DNA of 64,000 nt from Rhodanobacteraceae bacterium (GCA_024234055.1 JACKOW010000007.1:155450-219449), one strand, 5' to 3'; positions 1 to 8,528 are shown, counted from the first letter of the stretch. Numbers and translations: made by a program. The notes: generated from the sequence alone by a model not told the origin.

Positions 1-203
1 TGGTAATGCCGATGCACCACGCGCGAGGTCATCCATACCAGCAAGACGGCCAAGGCCACGGCGGCCACGAGCGCCAAGGGAAGGGACCAGGCCGACAGCA
101 GCACGGCCAATCCGATGGGCAGAGGGAGTGCCCCCAAACGCGCCTGCCAGATCCACAGCCTCGGCGCGCGCTCGTCCACAGCCTGAAATTCGATAGCGTT
201 CAT
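1..203 (-). CDS. membrane protein, N-terminal part only (cut by window edge)
   Basis: Reading the minus strand from an ATG at 203 gives 67 uninterrupted codons that run off the window. The product starts with a short charged stretch (MNAIEFQAVDERAPRLWIW) followed by two hydrophobic segments, at about residues 23-40 and 42-58, then a basic stretch. A purine-rich GAGGAAGAG lies about 8 bases before the ATG, which supports the start. The short cytoplasmic lead plus a TM pair is reminiscent of bacterial PH-domain (YdbS-like) membrane proteins, but the diagnostic part is outside the window, so that is only a guess. It is divergent from the small membrane protein that follows. Confidence 0.55.
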   Translation of the reverse strand, partial: MNAIEFQAVDERAPRLWIWQARLGALPLPIGLAVLLSAWSLPLALVAAVALAVLLVWMTSRVVHRHY

Positions 204-333
204 GCGGCCACTCTTCCTCAGTCCTCACCCAGCGTGCAGTCCCAGAAGTCACTTCGTGCCTTTGGAAACCACTGCCGCCTGCGGCAGCTCATACTGGCTC
301 AGGCCACGCCCGTGGCCGCTGAGGAGATTCGAT

Positions 334-540
334 ATGGGCAGCACCGCCGGACTGTTGTGGGGAGTGCTGTTCAGCTCCATCGGCCTCGGCTACTTCCTCT
401 ACGGCAAGAAGCAACGCGCGATTTCACCGATGGTCTTCGGCGTTGCCCTGATGATGTACCCGTACTTCCTGGCAAACACCTGGATGCTCGTCATCGTCGG
501 CACCTTGCTCACGGCCGGCCCCTACTTCATCCGCCTCTGA
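334..540 (+). CDS. small hydrophobic membrane protein (68 aa), unknown function
   Basis: The start is the ATG at 334, preceded by GAGGAG at 321-326; the open frame extends further upstream but without such a ribosome site. The product is almost entirely hydrophobic, with two or three membrane segments: roughly residues 4-22 (ending in YFLYGKKQR), 31-47 and 49-66. It carries no catalytic motif that I recognise. Small proteins of this look are common near housekeeping genes in this group, but I cannot assign a role. It is convergent with nothing and is followed by about 300 bases of non-coding DNA before trpG. Confidence 0.6.
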   Translation: MGSTAGLLWGVLFSSIGLGYFLYGKKQRAISPMVFGVALMMYPYFLANTWMLVIVGTLLTAGPYFIRL

Positions 541-843
541 AGTTCGCGCCCGCCAACGTACTTCCAGGCCATCAGCCCGACATCGCCCATGGGCCCTGAA
601 CCTTGCGGCAGACTCGAAGCGGCTTCAAGGAGGGAAGCGCGCCTGCGCGGCCGCTCTTGATCGTCCGGCACACGCAGCGCGGCGCCCTCCTCAGCACCCG
701 CCCGCATGGCCGACACGCGTGCCACGTCGCTCGAACTCAAGATTTCCGCAATAGCCTAGACTCGCGCCTCTGGGTTAGTTTCTGCTTCAGGCGGCAGTGG
801 CGACTACACCTGCAAGGCCAGCCACACCAAAGGACATCGTGAC
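541..843. other. intergenic region before trpG, no recognised feature
   Basis: About 300 bases between the small membrane protein and trpG. Both strands contain open frames, but they have neither ribosome sites nor recognisable sequence. I see no tryptophan-rich leader peptide or attenuator hairpin here, so classical trp attenuation is not supported. The trpG promoter presumably lies here but I could not pick one with confidence. Confidence 0.4.
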
Positions 844-1440
844 ATGCTGCTGATGATCGATAACTACGACAGCTTCACCTACAACCTCGTGCAGTACCTG
901 TCCGAGCTGGGTGAGGATGTCCGGGTGTTTCGCAACGATGCGCTGACGCTGGCGGACATTGCCGCGCTGGCGCCGCACCGGATCGTGATTTCGCCGGGGC
1001 CGTGCACGCCCAATGAGGCCGGTGTGTCGTTGGACGTGATCCGCGAATTCGGTGGGCGGATTCCGATTCTGGGGGTTTGTCTGGGTCACCAGAGCATCGG
1101 CCAGGCCTTCGGCGGCGAGGTGGTCCGGGCCCGGCGGGTCATGCACGGCAAGACCTCGATGATCCGCCATGGTGGTGCCGGCGTTTTCGCCGGGCTTCCC
1201 GATCCTTTCGAGGCCACCCGCTACCATTCGCTGATCGTTCGTCGCGAATCGCTGCCCAATACGCTGGAAATGACTGCCTGGACCGAGAACGAAGACGGTT
1301 CGGTCGACGAGATCATGGGGCTGCGTCACCGCGAACTCGCCATCGAGGGCGTGCAGTTCCATCCGGAATCGATCTTGACGCGCGTCGGCAAGCAGCTGTT
1401 GGGCAATTTCATCCTGCAGTCGCAGCGCAAGGCCGCCTGA
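844..1440 (+). CDS. trpG: anthranilate/aminodeoxychorismate synthase glutamine amidotransferase (component II)
   Basis: Class I glutamine amidotransferase of 198 residues that releases ammonia from glutamine for a TrpE (or PabB) partner. It opens with the family signature MLLMIDNYDSFTYNLVQYL. The nucleophile is Cys79 in GVCLGHQSIGQAF, and His173 and Glu175 sit in QFHPESIL, completing the Cys-His-Glu triad. Length matches the family. It is first in a trpG-trpD-trpC cluster. No trpE or pabB is in the window, so whether it serves tryptophan, folate or both cannot be told from here; TrpG/PabA sharing is common. Confidence 0.95.
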   Translation: MLLMIDNYDSFTYNLVQYLSELGEDVRVFRNDALTLADIAALAPHRIVISPGPCTPNEAGVSLDVIREFGGRIPILGVCLGHQSIGQAFGGEVVRARRVMHGKTSMIRHGGAGVFAGLPDPFEATRYHSLIVRRESLPNTLEMTAWTENEDGSVDEIMGLRHRELAIEGVQFHPESILTRVGKQLLGNFILQSQRKAA

Positions 1441-1563
1441 TCGGCCCGCTTCGTCAAACACCCCTTTACCCCGGCACCGTCGAGAACCTAGATTCCACGG
1501 GTCCGTGCGCGCAGATCTGCCCCAAGCTGGCGCCCTGCGCTGCCCCCATTGTCTGGAGCCCCC

Positions 1564-2577
1564 ATGTTGAATGAAGTGTTGAACAAACTGGTCAGCGGTC
1601 AGGACCTCAGCAGCGCTGAAGCCGAAAGCGCGATGCGTTCGATCATGTCGGGCGAAGCCACGTCGGCACAGATCTCGGCTTTCCTGGTGGCGCTGCGCAT
1701 GAAGGGCGAAACCACCGACGAAATCGCTGCAGCCACGCGCGTCATGCGTTCACTGATGACGCCGGTGGAACTGCCGACCGAGCATCTGACCGATCTGGTG
1801 GGCACCGGCGGCGACCACGCCAGTACCTTCAATGTCTCCACTGCAGCCAGCTTCGTCGCCGCCGTGGGCGGTGCTCGCATGGCCAAGCACGGCAATCGCT
1901 CGGTGTCGAGCAAATCCGGCAGCGCCGATCTGCTGGAAGCGGCGGGTGCGCGACTGGATCTGGGGCCAGACGCGGTACGCCGCTGCGTGGACGAACTCGG
2001 CTTCGGCTTCATGTTTGCGCCCATGCACCATGGCGCCATGAAATATGCGGCGCCGGTGCGCCGCGAGCTGGGCCTGCGCACGCTGTTCAATCTGCTGGGA
2101 CCGCTGACCAATCCGGCGCACGCGCCGCATCAGGTACTGGGCGTGTTCGATCGCCGCTGGCTGGAATCGCTGGCCCGGGTGCTGGGCGACCTGGGCAGCA
2201 AGCACGTGCTGGCGGTCCATGCCCTGGATGGCCTCGATGAGCTGTCGATCGCCGCGCCGAGTCAGATTGCGGAGCTGAAGGACGGCAAGGTTCGGGTCTA
2301 TTCCATCGCCCCGGAGGATTTCGGCATCGCCCGTGCCTCGATTGATTCGATGCGCGTGGATTCACCGTCGGAGAGTCTGGCGATCATCGAGCGCGTGCTC
2401 GGCGGCGAAAGCGGCGCTGCCGCGGATTTTGTCGCCCTGAATGCCGGCGCTGCGCTGTATGCCGCTGACCGTGCTGATACCCTGGCGGACGGCGTGGCCG
2501 CTGCGCAGCAGATCCTGAAAACCGGCGCCGCGCTGGAGCGCATGCGCCAGTACGCCGAGCTGACCCAGACCCTATGA
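1564..2577 (+). CDS. trpD: anthranilate phosphoribosyltransferase
   Basis: Transfers the phosphoribosyl group of PRPP to anthranilate, the second step of tryptophan synthesis. The 337-residue protein carries the PRPP-binding LVGTGGDHASTFNVSTAASF segment (GTGGD at about residues 80-84) and the KHGNRSVSSKSGSAD anthranilate/metal segment. I chose the ATG at 1564 because GGAG at 1555-1558 sits 5 bases before it; the frame is also open to a TTG at 1549. Its stop overlaps the trpC start in an ATGA, implying translational coupling. It lies 123 bases after trpG. Confidence 0.95.
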   Translation: MLNEVLNKLVSGQDLSSAEAESAMRSIMSGEATSAQISAFLVALRMKGETTDEIAAATRVMRSLMTPVELPTEHLTDLVGTGGDHASTFNVSTAASFVAAVGGARMAKHGNRSVSSKSGSADLLEAAGARLDLGPDAVRRCVDELGFGFMFAPMHHGAMKYAAPVRRELGLRTLFNLLGPLTNPAHAPHQVLGVFDRRWLESLARVLGDLGSKHVLAVHALDGLDELSIAAPSQIAELKDGKVRVYSIAPEDFGIARASIDSMRVDSPSESLAIIERVLGGESGAAADFVALNAGAALYAADRADTLADGVAAAQQILKTGAALERMRQYAELTQTL

Positions 2578-3362
2578 GCGATATCCTCGAGCGCATCCTG
2601 GCCCGCAAGCGCGAGGAAGTCGCGGCCCGCCGTGCCGCCTGGCCGCTGGAGAAATTGCGCAGCCACACGGCCGAGGTGCCCACCACCCGCGGCTTTGAAG
2701 CCAGCCTGCGCGCGCGCATCCGTCACGGGCAACCGGCGGTGATTGCCGAGGTCAAGAAAGCCAGTCCCAGCAAGGGCGTGATCCGCCCCAACTTCGATCC
2801 CACGGCCATCGCCCAGAGCTACGCGTCGGCTGGCGCCGCCTGTCTGTCGGTGCTGACCGACGAGGACTTCTTCCAGGGCCATGACCGCTACCTGACCCAG
2901 GCCCGGCGCGCCTGCGTACTGCCGATCCTGCGCAAGGATTTCACCATCGATGAATATCAGATCTACGAGTCGCGCGAACTCGGTGCCGATTGCATCCTGC
3001 TGATCGTGGCCGCCCTGCCCGACTCACGTCTGTCCGAGTTTACCGATCTGGCGCTGGAACTCGGAATCGATGTGCTGATGGAGGTGCACGATGGTGAGGA
3101 ACTGGAGCGCGCGCTGACCACGCGCGCCAGCCTGATCGGCATCAACAACCGCAATCTGCGCACCTTCGAAACCAGCCTGGACACCACGCTGGCGCTGAAG
3201 CCGCGCGTGCCGGCCGATCGCCTGCTGGTGACCGAAAGCGGCATCGCCACCCGCGCCGACGTCGAGCGCATGCGCTCGAATGATGTGCACGCCTTCCTGG
3301 TCGGCGAGACCTTCATGCGCGCCCCGGATCCCGGTGCCGAGTTGGAGCAGCTGTTCTTCTAG
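2574..3362 (+). CDS. trpC: indole-3-glycerol-phosphate synthase
   Basis: Closes the indole ring from CdRP, the fourth step of tryptophan synthesis. A 262-residue TIM barrel without a fused TrpF domain. Recognisable strands include VIAEVKKASPSKG (catalytic Lys), LPILRKDFTIDEYQI, LMEVHDGEELE, IGINNRNLRTFETSL and VTESGIATRADVERM, all in family order. It starts inside the trpD stop (ATGA overlap). The cluster ends here; a REP-type palindrome begins about 40 bases downstream. Confidence 0.96.
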   Translation: MSDILERILARKREEVAARRAAWPLEKLRSHTAEVPTTRGFEASLRARIRHGQPAVIAEVKKASPSKGVIRPNFDPTAIAQSYASAGAACLSVLTDEDFFQGHDRYLTQARRACVLPILRKDFTIDEYQIYESRELGADCILLIVAALPDSRLSEFTDLALELGIDVLMEVHDGEELERALTTRASLIGINNRNLRTFETSLDTTLALKPRVPADRLLVTESGIATRADVERMRSNDVHAFLVGETFMRAPDPGAELEQLFF

Positions 3363-3401
3363 CCTTGCCGAAGCCCGGAGGGTCACCGCCATTGTGAGGA
3401 C

Positions 3402-3482
3402 GCTGTGGGAGCGGCTTCAGCCGCGAACCGGGATGCTTCAGACAGTGGCAGGATCGATCGCGGACTGAGTCCGCTCCCACAG
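3402..3482. repeat. REP-type palindrome, family R1
   Basis: Long imperfect palindrome with outer arms CTGTGGGAGCGG and CCGCTCCCACAG, with inner arms GGCTTCAGCC and GCGGACTGAGTCCGC. It lies just after trpC, where it could act as a transcript-end hairpin. The same outer arms recur at 19046-19294, 23332-23411, 24355-24433 and 58107-58183. Confidence 0.75.
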
Positions 3483-3514
3483 GTTCACGGGCCGTAGCTG
3501 AGGTAAAAACCGTC

Positions 3515-3601
3515 GCCAGTTCTCTGCCCTCTTGACGCCCTTCTTCGCGTTCTCTCTGCTTTTCCTTTGCGTACTCAGAGTGCAGCTTCTGGCTACAACC
3601 T
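3515..3601. repeat. dispersed composite repeat, family R3 (partial copy)
   Basis: One arm of the element with CGCAGAGAACGC/GCGTTCTCTGCG-like arms seen in fuller form at 15838, 23133 and 62831. This copy reads TTCGCGTTCTCTCTGC followed by TTTTCCTTTGCGTACTC and ends at an R2 array, the same junction that ends the other copies. Confidence 0.6.
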
Positions 3602-3618
3602 GCCTCAAAACCGGACAG

Positions 3619-3790
3619 GCGCATCGCTGGTCGCGCCGCAAGGGCGCTCCTACACGGGACGGGCGCATCGCTGGTCGCGCCGCAAGGGCGCTCCTACACC
3701 GGACAGGCGCATCGCTGGTCGCGCCGCAAGGGCGCTCCTACACGGGAACAGGCGCATCGCCGGTCGCGCCGCGAGGGCGCTCCTACAGCA
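3619..3790. repeat. tandem array of about 44 bp x4 (family R2)
   Basis: Four head-to-tail units begin near 3619, 3663, 3707 and 3752, giving a spacing of 44-45 bp. Each holds GCGCATCGCTGGTCGCGCC, then GCAAGGGCGCTCCTAC; the core GGTCGCGCCGCAAGGGCGCTCC is palindromic (GCGCC...GGCGC). The last unit has one variant (CGGTCGCGCCGCGAGG). The array abuts and slightly enters the 3' end of rnhB. Confidence 0.85.
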
Positions 3791-4364
3791 GGCTGCCCTG
3801 AAGCAGTTCGCGCACGGGCGCAAAACTGCGGCGGTGAATCGGGCACGGCCCCCGCTCGCGCAGGCACTGCAGATGGTCGGGTGTGGGGTAGCCAAAGTGC
3901 TGGGCGAATCCGTAACCGGGGAATTGCCGGTCGAACGCGCACATGAGCGCATCGCGGCTGGTCTTGGCCAGGATCGACGCCGCCGAGATACAGGGCTCGC
4001 TGGCATCGCCCTTGACGATGGCGCGCGCGGGCAGGTGCAAGTCGCGCGGCACCTTGTTGCCGTCGATCAGTACCTCGGTGGGCGTGATGGCCAGCGCCAA
4101 CGCGGCGCGGGTCATGCCGGCCATGGTGGCCTGGAAGATGTTGATCCGGTCGATCTCCTCGGCATCGACCACGATCACCGACCAGGCCAGCGCCTGAGCC
4201 TTGATCAAGGGCGCCAATCCGTCGCGCTGACTGGCCTTGAGCAGCTTGGAATCACCCAGACCTGCGATCGGGCGTTCGGGATCGAGAATCACCGCCGATA
4301 CCACGACCGGGCCGGCCAGCGGCCCACGACCGGCTTCGTCGATGCCGGCGATGCGCGTGCTCAA
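3783..4364 (-). CDS. rnhB: ribonuclease HII
   Basis: Removes ribonucleotides from RNA-DNA hybrids. The 193-residue product opens with the type 2 RNase H signature RIAGIDEAGRGPLAGPVV (catalytic Asp-Glu pair in IDEAG) and later has LIDGNKVP and GDASEPCISAASILAKTSRD, all typical. The start is a TTG at 4364 that overlaps the lpxB stop (TTGA); no ATG is available before the signature. It is last in the long envelope operon. In many gammaproteobacteria dnaE sits next to this gene; here an R2 repeat array and the oppositely oriented trp genes follow instead. Confidence 0.93.
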   Translation of the reverse strand: MSTRIAGIDEAGRGPLAGPVVVSAVILDPERPIAGLGDSKLLKASQRDGLAPLIKAQALAWSVIVVDAEEIDRINIFQATMAGMTRAALALAITPTEVLIDGNKVPRDLHLPARAIVKGDASEPCISAASILAKTSRDALMCAFDRQFPGYGFAQHFGYPTPDHLQCLRERGPCPIHRRSFAPVRELLQGSLL

Positions 4365-5499
4365 GGCAGCAGTTCCAGCACGGCTGCAGCCGCCTGGGCA
4401 GAGGCATCACGGCGCAGTTCGAGGTGCATGCGCGCGAAGACCTGTTGCAGCACTTCGACAGCGCCGGGCTGGTCGAGCCAGTGTTCGAGTGCGGGGGCCA
4501 GCACCTCGGGCCGCACCTGATCCTGGCTGATTTCCTCGACCAGGCCGCGGCCGGCGAGCACATTGGGCAGCGAGTAGTTCTGCACCTTGAGCACGCCGAA
4601 GGTCTTGACGATCCAGTAGGTCAGCGGTGCCAGTCGGTAGGCCACCACCATCGGCCGCTGACTCAAGGCGGTTTCCAGCGTGGCCGTGCCCGAGGCCACC
4701 AGGACCACATCGGATGCCGCCAGCACCTGCCGCATCTGCCCGACCACGATCCGCCAGCGCGGTGCCGCAGCCTCGTCGCCCAGCAATTCCCGAAGGCGGC
4801 CGGCGATGCGTCGTTGGCGGCGGCGATCAGCGTGTGCAGACCCGGACGCTGCTGCATCAGTCGTCGAGCCGTGGCCAGAAAATCGGGTGCCAGTCGTTCG
4901 ATCTCGCCGCGACGACTGCCCGGGACCAGCGCCAACAGCGTTTGCGCGTCCACGACACCCAGGTCCCGCCGCGCCTGGGCTCGATCGACCTCCAAGGGCA
5001 TCTCGTCGGCAAAGGGGTGACCGACGAACCGGGCATCAACGCCATGGCGTTGGTAGAGCGCGGGCTCGAAGGGGAACAGGCACAGCACCCGATCGGCGCT
5101 GTGCCCGATCTTGCGGGCACGCTGCTGGCGCCAGGCCCAGATCGACGGGCTGACGTAGTGCACCGTACGCAAGCCCCTGGCCTTGAGCCTACGCTCGACA
5201 CCCAGATTGAAGTCGGGCGCATCAATGCCGATGTACATCCTGGCGCCGCTGGCGGCGATGCGGGCGAGAAAATCGCGTCGCAGCCGCAGCAGCCGCGGCA
5301 GATGCCGCAGCACCTCGACCAGACCCATCACCGCCAGTTCCTGGGACTCGAACCAGATCTCCATGCCGGCGGCGCGCATGGCCGGCCCACCAATACCGAC
5401 AAAGTGCAGTTCCGGCCGGGCTTTCCGCAGTTGCTCGATCAGTCCGGCGCCCAGTTGGTCACCCGAGGCTTCGCCGGCGCAGAGGACGATGGTAGTCAT
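4361..5499 (-). CDS. lpxB: lipid-A-disaccharide synthase, interrupted by a one-base frameshift
   Basis: Glycosyltransferase that joins UDP-2,3-diacyl-GlcN and lipid X at the inner membrane. The ATG at 5499 gives MTTIVLCAGEASGDQLGAG and good LpxB sequence (FVGIGGPAMRAAGME, YIGIDAPDFNLGVERRLK, YVSPSIWAWRQQRARKI, LVPGSRRGEIERL) down to AAANDAS near 4804. There the frame shifts: the C-terminal third (IVVGQMRQVLAASDVVLVASGTATLE onward in pieces, YRLAPLTYWIVK, YSLPNVLAG) continues in another frame to the stop at 4361. One missing base near 4801-4806 would restore a 379-residue protein. LpxB is normally essential and all neighbours are intact, so a sequence error is the likelier cause. Confidence 0.85.
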
Positions 5500-5504
5500 G
5501 GCTT

Positions 5505-5690
5505 TGTGCGGGGCAAGGGACAGGGGGCACGGGGCACGGGAAGAGCGGTGAAGCGGAAGTCCGAGGGACCTTGAAACAGAGAGCCACCGAGAAAGGGCCC
5601 ACAATTCCACACCGCCGATTCTGCCTTTCCCCTGCCTCCTGCCCCTTGCCCAGTGACCCGCTTCACCAGACTTTGTCCCCTGCCCCGCTT
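5505..5690. repeat. G-rich/C-rich inverted repeat between lpxA and lpxB (family R6)
   Basis: The gap holds GGGCAAGGGACAGGGGGCA followed by tandem GGGGCAC units, and, about 120 bases on, CCTGCCTCCTGCCCCTTGCCC followed by GTCCCCTGCCCCGC, so the ends are loosely complementary. A related pair of arms occurs at 58036-58258. It separates lpxB from lpxA by about 190 bases inside an otherwise tightly packed operon. Confidence 0.55.
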
Positions 5691-6463
5691 CACCTGAGAA
5701 TGCTGCGCTCGCTGGCGTCGATGAACTCGACCAGCAATTTCACCTCGGGGGCGGTCAAGGACTGTTCCAGCAGCTTCTCGCGCGCTTCCTTGAGACTCAG
5801 CCCGGAGAGATAAAGCGTCTTGTAGGCACGCTTGACGGCGGTGATCTGCTCCGGCGTATAGCCGCGGCGTTTCAGACCTTCGCTGTTGATGCCGCGCGGC
5901 ACGCTCATGTCGCTGCCGACAACGATGAAGGGCGGCACATCGCAATTGATCTTGCTGCCCATGCCGGTGAAGGCGTGGGCACCCACCTTGCAGAACTGAT
6001 GGATCAGCGAGAAGCCACCGAGGATCGCGTGATCATGGATGGTGACATGGCCAGCCAGGGTGACCGAATTGGCCAGAATCGTATGACTGCCGATGACGCA
6101 ATCGTGGGCAATATGCACATAAGCCATGATCCAGTTGTCGTCGCCGATACGCGTGACGCCGCCACCCTGCACCGTTCCGCGGTTGATGGTGACGAATTCG
6201 CGGATGGTGTTGCCATCACCGATGATCAGCTCGGTGGGCTCGTCCGCGTATTTCTTGTCCTGCGGCGCGCCGCCGACGGCGGCATGGGCGTGGATGTGGT
6301 TGTTCCTGCCGATGACGGACGGGCCTTCCAGCACGCAGTGCGCGCCTATGCGTGAGCCGGCACCGATGCGTACGTCGGCACCGATGATCGCGTATGGCCC
6401 GACCTCGACATCGGCTTCCAGTTGCGCGCGGGCATCGACGATGGCGGTAGGATGCACCGCCAT
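5690..6463 (-). CDS. lpxA: acyl-[ACP]-UDP-N-acetylglucosamine O-acyltransferase
   Basis: First step of lipid A synthesis. The 257-residue protein is a left-handed beta helix of hexapeptide repeats; the catalytic His lies in VTLAGHVTIHDH and the family segment GLKRRGYTPEQI is near the C-terminus. I place the start at the ATG 6463 (MAVHPTAIVDARAQLE), which overlaps the fabZ stop as TGATG; an upstream in-frame start would extend into fabZ without support. Classic lpxD-fabZ-lpxA-lpxB order. Confidence 0.96.
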   Translation of the reverse strand: MAVHPTAIVDARAQLEADVEVGPYAIIGADVRIGAGSRIGAHCVLEGPSVIGRNNHIHAHAAVGGAPQDKKYADEPTELIIGDGNTIREFVTINRGTVQGGGVTRIGDDNWIMAYVHIAHDCVIGSHTILANSVTLAGHVTIHDHAILGGFSLIHQFCKVGAHAFTGMGSKINCDVPPFIVVGSDMSVPRGINSEGLKRRGYTPEQITAVKRAYKTLYLSGLSLKEAREKLLEQSLTAPEVKLLVEFIDASERSILR

Positions 6464-6933
6464 CACGGCCCCCTTTCTGCGCACAGCATCTCGGCGCTGG
6501 CGACCACCTCGCCGTCGACCTTGGCCTGGCAGACGAACTGGCCCATGCGCATGACCATGCGCTTCTGTTCCACTTCCAGATGGAGCTGGTCGCCCGGGCG
6601 CACGATCCTGGCAAAGCGCGCCTTGTCGATCTTCACCAGATAGTACAGCGGCTTGGCATCCGGCAACTGCTCCTGCGAGAGCTGCACCAGAATGCCGGAA
6701 GCCTGCGCCAGCGCTTCCAGGATCAACACGCCGGGCATCACCGGATTTCCCGGGAAGTGACCCTGGAAGAAATGCTCGTTGATGGTGACATTCTTGATCG
6801 CCGTCAGCCGCTTGCCGGGTTCAAAGGCGATGACGCGATCGACCAGCAGAAAGGGATAACGGTGGGGCAGCAGCTCGGCGATGCGGCGCACATCGACCGG
6901 CAACTCTGCCGGGGCCTTGCTTGTTTCGGTCAT
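6463..6933 (-). CDS. fabZ: 3-hydroxyacyl-[ACP] dehydratase FabZ
   Basis: Dehydrates 3-hydroxyacyl-ACP in fatty acid synthesis and competes with LpxA/LpxD for the shared hydroxyacyl pool. A 156-residue hot-dog fold with the active-site His in LLPHRYPFLLVDRV and the Glu in GHFPGNPVMPGVLILEALAQ. It starts at an ATG 5 bases after the lpxD stop and its own stop overlaps lpxA, so translation is probably coupled. Confidence 0.97.
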   Translation of the reverse strand: MTETSKAPAELPVDVRRIAELLPHRYPFLLVDRVIAFEPGKRLTAIKNVTINEHFFQGHFPGNPVMPGVLILEALAQASGILVQLSQEQLPDAKPLYYLVKIDKARFARIVRPGDQLHLEVEQKRMVMRMGQFVCQAKVDGEVVASAEMLCAERGP

Positions 6934-6938
6934 GATCG

Positions 6939-7949
6939 TCAGCGTTCTCGTTTGGGTGTGATCTGACGCGACAGTTGGTCCAGCTGCTTGAAGCGGACGG
7001 CACTGCGACGCCAGTCGCGATTATCCATGAGCGGCGTACCCGACGAATACTCGCCGGGTTCGCGGATGCTGTGGGTCACCAGACTCATGGCGGTGATGGT
7101 CACCCGATCGCAGATTTCGAGGTGCCCGAGCACGCCAGCGCCACCGCCGATCAGGCAATAGCGGCCGATTTTCGCGCTGCCGGCGACGGCAGAGCAACCG
7201 GCCATGGCGCTGTGGGCACCGATACGCACGTTGTGGGCAATCTGGATCTGATTGTCCAGGCGCACATCCTCTTCGATGACGGTGTCGCCCAGGGCGCCCC
7301 TGTCGATGGTGGTGTTGGCGCCGATTTCGCAATCGTCGCCGACGATCACGCCGCCCATCTGCGGCACCTTGAGCCAGCGTCCCTGATCCATGGCCAGGCC
7401 AAAACCGTCTGCACCGAGCACGGCACCGGGGTGGACCAACACCCGCGCTCCCAGTCGTACCCGCGTCACCAGCGTTACCCGCGCCACCAGGTGGCAGCCG
7501 GGGCCGACCTGGCAATCCTCACCGATGCTGCAGTGGGCGCCGATCACCGCGCCGGCGCCGATCGAAGCTCCCGCAGCAACGAACACGAACGGGCCGATGT
7601 GGGCACTGGCATCGATCTTGGCATCGGGTGAGACCACGGCACTGGGGTGGACTCCAGGCGGCCGCGCCGGCTGCGGCTCGAACAGCGCCGCGATCCGGGC
7701 GAAATCGGCATAGGGGTTGCGACTGATCAGCACGGGACAAGGTGCAGCGTCGACCGCCTCGGCCGACGCCACCACCGCTGCTGCAGCAGTGGCACCCAAC
7801 TGGCTGCGATACTTGGGGTTGGCAAGGAAGCTCAGTTGCTCTGTCTTGGCGAATTCCAGCGTACCGACGCCTGCGATCAAGGTCTCGCCGGCGCCATGCA
7901 GCGCCAGGCCGAATCTCTCCGCCAGTTCTGACAGGCTGTACGCAATCAC
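6939..7949 (-). CDS. lpxD: UDP-3-O-(3-hydroxyacyl)glucosamine N-acyltransferase
   Basis: Third acylation step of lipid A. The 336-residue protein has the LpxD N-terminal domain (SLSELAERFGLALHG...LSFLANPKY) followed by hexapeptide repeats and the signature NTTIDRGALGDTVIEEDVRL and IQIAHNVRIG, which carries the catalytic His. The start codon is GTG, sharing bases with the skp stop (GTGA). An antisense strand frame covers most of it but is a GC-driven shadow. Confidence 0.96.
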   Translation of the reverse strand: MIAYSLSELAERFGLALHGAGETLIAGVGTLEFAKTEQLSFLANPKYRSQLGATAAAAVVASAEAVDAAPCPVLISRNPYADFARIAALFEPQPARPPGVHPSAVVSPDAKIDASAHIGPFVFVAAGASIGAGAVIGAHCSIGEDCQVGPGCHLVARVTLVTRVRLGARVLVHPGAVLGADGFGLAMDQGRWLKVPQMGGVIVGDDCEIGANTTIDRGALGDTVIEEDVRLDNQIQIAHNVRIGAHSAMAGCSAVAGSAKIGRYCLIGGGAGVLGHLEICDRVTITAMSLVTHSIREPGEYSSGTPLMDNRDWRRSAVRFKQLDQLSRQITPKRER

Positions 7950-8503
7950 GGCTGCCGCAGTTCCTGGGCGTGGGCGTTGACCCGGGTCATGATCGCATCG
8001 GTGATGTCCAGTCGCGGATGGGCGAAACCCACGCCCGAGGTCAGCACCAGATCGAGACCCTGCTCGCGCGCAAAAGCGCCGATCTCTTCCTGAATGCGCC
8101 GGTCGATGGTCTCGGTCAATTCATTGATGCGCCGGTTCAGTGCCTGGTTGGTGTCATCACGACGGCGCTTGATGCTGCGCTCGAGGGTTTCTATTTCACG
8201 CCGAAGGGCCAGCGCGTCAGACGTAGACAAGGTGTCGATATCTCGATCGCGACGGGTTTCAAGCTCGCGCAGTCGGGCGTTTTCCAGCTCCAGCAGCTGG
8301 TTGCGGGCCGAGAATTCCTCGTTCAGCTTCTCCTGCCCGACCACAAAGAGCTGGGATTCCCGGATGATGCGTTCGGTGTCGACATAGGCAATCTTCGCTG
8401 CTGCTGTCTGCGCCCAACCCGAGCTCGCCAACAGCAACAGCAGCCCGGCTGCGGCCAGCACCCGCAAGGGGCGCACAAACCGCGATCGAGCAGACCTAGG
8501 CAC
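7946..8503 (-). CDS. skp: periplasmic chaperone, OmpH/Skp family
   Basis: Holdase that escorts unfolded outer-membrane proteins to BamA. The 185-residue product has a signal peptide (basic RSRFVRPLR, then VLAAAGLLLLLASSGWAQ, cleavage likely after WAQ) and an Ala/Arg/Glu-rich mature part predicted to form the coiled-coil tentacles (roughly residues 60-140). KIAYVDTERIIRES matches the conserved Skp start of the mature protein. The GTG at 8503 is the only reasonable start. It sits between bamA and lpxD as in other gammaproteobacteria. Confidence 0.9.
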   Translation of the reverse strand: MPRSARSRFVRPLRVLAAAGLLLLLASSGWAQTAAAKIAYVDTERIIRESQLFVVGQEKLNEEFSARNQLLELENARLRELETRRDRDIDTLSTSDALALRREIETLERSIKRRRDDTNQALNRRINELTETIDRRIQEEIGAFAREQGLDLVLTSGVGFAHPRLDITDAIMTRVNAHAQELRQP

Positions 8504-8528
8504 GGGCGCCCCGCCTTGAGCTCCCAGC

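Noticed and set aside
603..842. Small gene before trpG
   Set aside because: Open frame without ribosome site, composition or motif support.
3534..3600. rRNA or tRNA-like segment in the CGCAGAG-type repeats
   Set aside because: No cloverleaf or rRNA core could be drawn; the same sequence recurs in several gaps as an inverted repeat.
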